From the NCBI GenBank assembly GCA_934045905.1, contig OW203773.1:20881246-20945245 (forward strand): 64,000 nt of DNA, in the 5' to 3' direction. Position 1 is the stretch's first letter; each line of letters begins with the position of its first letter. The notes under the pieces are model-generated. The model searched no databases. It saw nothing but the letters and a program-made list of their open reading frames with translations, and was not told where the DNA came from. Made by a program: the position numbers and the translations under genes. This document shows positions 63,848 through 64,000 of the stretch, one piece after another. The DNA comes from Leuctra nigra. Taxonomy: Eukaryota > Arthropoda > Insecta > Plecoptera > Leuctridae.

Positions 63848-64000
63848 TATAATTTCGTAACCGCTGTTTTCTTACTAAAATGTTACCTCCTATTTGTTGT
63901 GAATGATGGTTGTGTTTACCTACTTCGGTATTTCAGCCCGATGTTTCATGATTGTATTATTTGTAACTACTTTTGACAGCTCTTCTCTTGCCATACTTTA

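Overview
This is a 64-kb piece of eukaryotic, almost certainly insect, nuclear DNA. The signs are GT-AG introns of 0.6 to 20 kb, very GC-rich coding exons set in AT-rich introns, AATAAA-type 3' ends, and dense small transposable elements (tRNA-derived SINEs, hAT and TA-target MITEs). The decisive protein belongs to an insect family of secreted, cysteine-rich proteins known to me only by DUF names (the DUF7042 to DUF7045 group). I cannot name the species. Short GTAGGTACC-like words recur, as in several insect orders. I see no bacterial operons, CRISPR arrays or viral genes.

Layout: (1) 1-6900 is the 3' end of a plus-strand gene of unknown function. Its last three coding exons are at 167-379, 1919-2077 and 3992-4043, followed by a probable 2.8-kb 3' UTR. 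(2) 6950-11750 is an intergenic repeat cluster with a 121-bp tandem array, a TA-target MITE, a remnant transposon ORF with STPR-like repeats, a triple-armed inverted repeat, and copies of an unclassified ~0.85-kb repeat family. (3) 11800-62480 is one plus-strand gene with a candidate promoter and noncoding leader exon (to 12303) and eleven coding exons from 14701 to 59763. They encode a 564-residue protein with a signal peptide, five cysteine-rich segments and a hydrophobic C-terminus that looks like a GPI-anchor signal. A long 3' UTR follows. (4) 62480-64000 is intergenic and holds a pogo/Tigger-like MITE.

The introns of the large gene are a catalogue of non-autonomous mobile elements. There are at least 14 copies of one tRNA-derived SINE; six hAT-type MITEs with exact 8-bp target duplications, one of them nested in a SINE; several TA-target MITEs, including one whose empty site survives in a neighbouring duplicate; TTAA-target elements; a decayed piggyBac-like element with a transposase N-terminal remnant; and a 4.9-kb element with ~444-bp, nearly identical terminal inverted repeats. 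A short repeat carrying an RFX X-box-like palindrome occurs three times in the gene. No complete transposase or reverse transcriptase ORF was found, so all these elements depend on enzymes encoded elsewhere.

Exon joins were read by hand from splice sites and reading frame. I ran no alignments or database searches, so family names other than those shown by direct sequence structure rest on recollection.
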